From contig CAJTPD010000006.1 in the NCBI GenBank assembly GCA_910578105.1, positions 62,001-126,000 on the forward strand: a stretch of DNA of 64,000 bases. The letters are read 5' to 3'. Below, piece by piece: positions 63,701 through 64,000 of the stretch. Origin of the DNA: an uncultured Odoribacter sp. (GTDB lineage Bacteria > Bacteroidota > Bacteroidia > Bacteroidales > Marinifilaceae). The stretch's first letter is position 1, and every line of letters begins with the position of its first letter. Below the pieces are notes generated by a model, which searched no databases, had not been told where the DNA came from, and saw only the letters and a list, made by a program, of their open reading frames with translations. The translations under genes and the position numbers were made by a program.

Positions 63701-64000
63701 ACTGTTTCAGTGACTGTGAACGCCTTGCCGGAGTTGACGTTGAAGGCACTTTTGGCGGGAAACGAGGTGAGTCAGGTTTGTCCGGATACGGAAATTACCT
63801 TGCAGGCTGCGGTGAGCGGTGTGGATGACCCTGATGTGAAATGGAGCGGGGCTGCAACTGGTTCCGGTACATCACTGACCTCAACTGTTAACAAGAGAAG
63901 TACTTATATCGTTAACTATAAGGATAACGATACCCAGTGTTCGGCCAGGCAAGAGGTGACGGTGGATGTGTATACCCCTGCGAAACTGGCCGTGACGGCC
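60728..64000 (+). CDS. Secreted Ig-like repeat protein, N-terminal 1091 codons (runs off window)
   Basis: ATG at 60728, 16 nt after the previous stop, opens a frame that stays open through 64000 (checked codon by codon). Signal peptide MKRIYIICLLLLFGSSIYGQ. Residues ~21-205 are a distinct, Asp/Tyr-rich domain in AT-rich DNA (DGDDLYPKDGD, YVDYAIYETIGTIQVS). From ~215 the DNA becomes GC-richer and Ig-like repeats of ~80-90 aa begin, with signatures such as ICSGESLTLTASVTG, VCPDTEITLQAAVSG and NYTYSWTVPDGM, and NPLPELTV-type linkers. The repeats belong to the general type of Bacteroidetes surface-protein Ig modules but differ from the 76-aa units of the preceding gene. The C-terminus and any sorting signal lie outside the window. 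Confidence 0.85.
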   Translation, partial: MKRIYIICLLLLFGSSIYGQWQDGDDLYPKDGDITSDSYDDGGSYVGHNKGGGANDNQSGTGVTVTLNGKMIPENTMSDYAFYAILYSAHYTGRGASKYVDYAIYETIGTIQVSNIASDGQCTYVRTSETIKSKISPITDVSQTTYLGMGVEINYLDFISYCNEWDDYGDNEAPEYFEIVVVNTKTGYGASSGKQLMTANEFFVDIIDPTQEEPSNKPTLEVRNLIAGCWAQGGTFDLTNQVTVTPADATVTYYTNADGTGPISDPTKVAMPVANPNNTNHKSVVTYYAKASNSDGDSEVKPIEVTVWQKPEVTLALSDGKTAVCNDTEITLKTTNVNSFVTKTNGFHYHSGDAALEADAGDTYKTTVNINATYSVYVTSGDGVGNCKDTASVNVTVIPSIPGGAIQITPNPNKTAICSGESLTLTASVTGNYTGTIAYKWTKNSVDFGTGNSKTDSPTSQTNYAVSAELNGCPSSGAGSLLINVNPLPELTVNNPAASCGDPVSIVQSGDGTFKYYTNDQLSVLVTDPTKVGNGTYYVTKTDGNGCVSEAKAVTTTVHPLPTPKIAVKNPTSGGSEFCAGMELTLQCDNASYKTYTWSGGDAIANKWERKAVIVAGTENKYSLTVVDNNNCSGTSNELAFTGKAAPTVTIDPVAASCAGSEVTLTAHPTWVSGSGTVAWNGNVTTANTATTTATLAGGKNSYSVTVTDGNSCTATANMDVNGNDLKIQSVTLNPRRVEFGQQVSLDVSATWNGGALGDTDATYSWKKSTDADWTATTKKAVDTPTDNVIYRVTVTKEGCSVTSAENEGEVEVVTDPFNVTEIVAVGSRVGTCDGEELSENPVKWYVSATGGRENYTYSWTVPDGMTVEATDADTLKITAIDYNKLTPGSGHEVSVAVSDGVNTTTKKLYFEVRALPEVQINGESSGGTVLACQNVQTELTASVVGVTSGDDTYLWDGGSTASKITISTKDAGTTTDYTVTATYAGCSNSATVSVTVNALPELTLKALLAGNEVSQVCPDTEITLQAAVSGVDDPDVKWSGAATGSGTSLTSTVNKRSTYIVNYKDNDTQCSARQEVTVDVYTPAKLAVTA

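Noticed and set aside
13885..64000. A complete diversity-generating retroelement
   Set aside because: No reverse transcriptase, accessory protein or template repeat is visible on either strand. Only the position and composition of the FISUMP tips are suggestive.

Overview
The window looks like a chromosomal segment of a Bacteroidales bacterium that has a type IX secretion system (T9SS), possibly Odoribacteraceae (inference). Supporting signs are a C-terminal T9SS type B (gliding-motility-associated) sorting domain, Bacteroidetes-style promoter boxes (TAnnTTTG), the Bacteroidetes families DUF4301 and FISUMP, and a clostridial/archaeal-type indolepyruvate oxidoreductase of the Bacteroides layout. 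I see no rRNA, tRNA, CRISPR array, insertion sequence or phage gene.

Left arm (1-5835, all on the minus strand): housekeeping genes. In order of transcription from the divergent promoter region: a small acidic protein and a DUF4301 protein, ending in a hairpin terminator; a DUF368 polyprenyl-phosphate transporter, shikimate dehydrogenase (aroE) and a possible 40-residue ORF; then indolepyruvate:ferredoxin oxidoreductase iorA and iorB, with iorB cut by the window edge.

Right arm (6004-64000, all on the plus strand and running off the edge): a continuous set of nine very large genes for secreted, modular, disulfide-rich repeat proteins. The first is 2604 aa, with Ig-like and nine PKD-like modules and a T9SS type B sorting domain. 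Next come four tandem paralogs (1101, 1114, 1117 and 1150 aa). Each has a formylglycine-generating-enzyme (FGE) fold without catalytic cysteines, a discoidin-like insert inside that fold, an Ig-like linker and a FISUMP C-terminal domain. They lie 8-33 nt apart and 28 nt before a 5369-aa Ig/repeat megaprotein that ends in a dockerin-like module. Then come a 760-aa protein (cohesin-like N-terminus, dockerin-like C-terminus), a 4936-aa megaprotein with 33 tandem ~76-aa disulfide repeats, and the first 1091 codons of another Ig-like repeat protein.

How they may work together (inference): the locus resembles a surface adhesion or scaffold system. The four FGE/FISUMP proteins would be ligand-binding heads with divergent, AT-rich tips. 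The megaproteins would be long stalks. Related N-terminal and C-terminal modules in neighbouring genes suggest a non-covalent, cohesin-dockerin-like assembly. Only the first protein carries a recognisable T9SS sorting signal, so how the others are anchored is open. Base composition is strongly mosaic: AT-rich blocks sit exactly at gene junctions and at the variable ends of the FISUMP domains.
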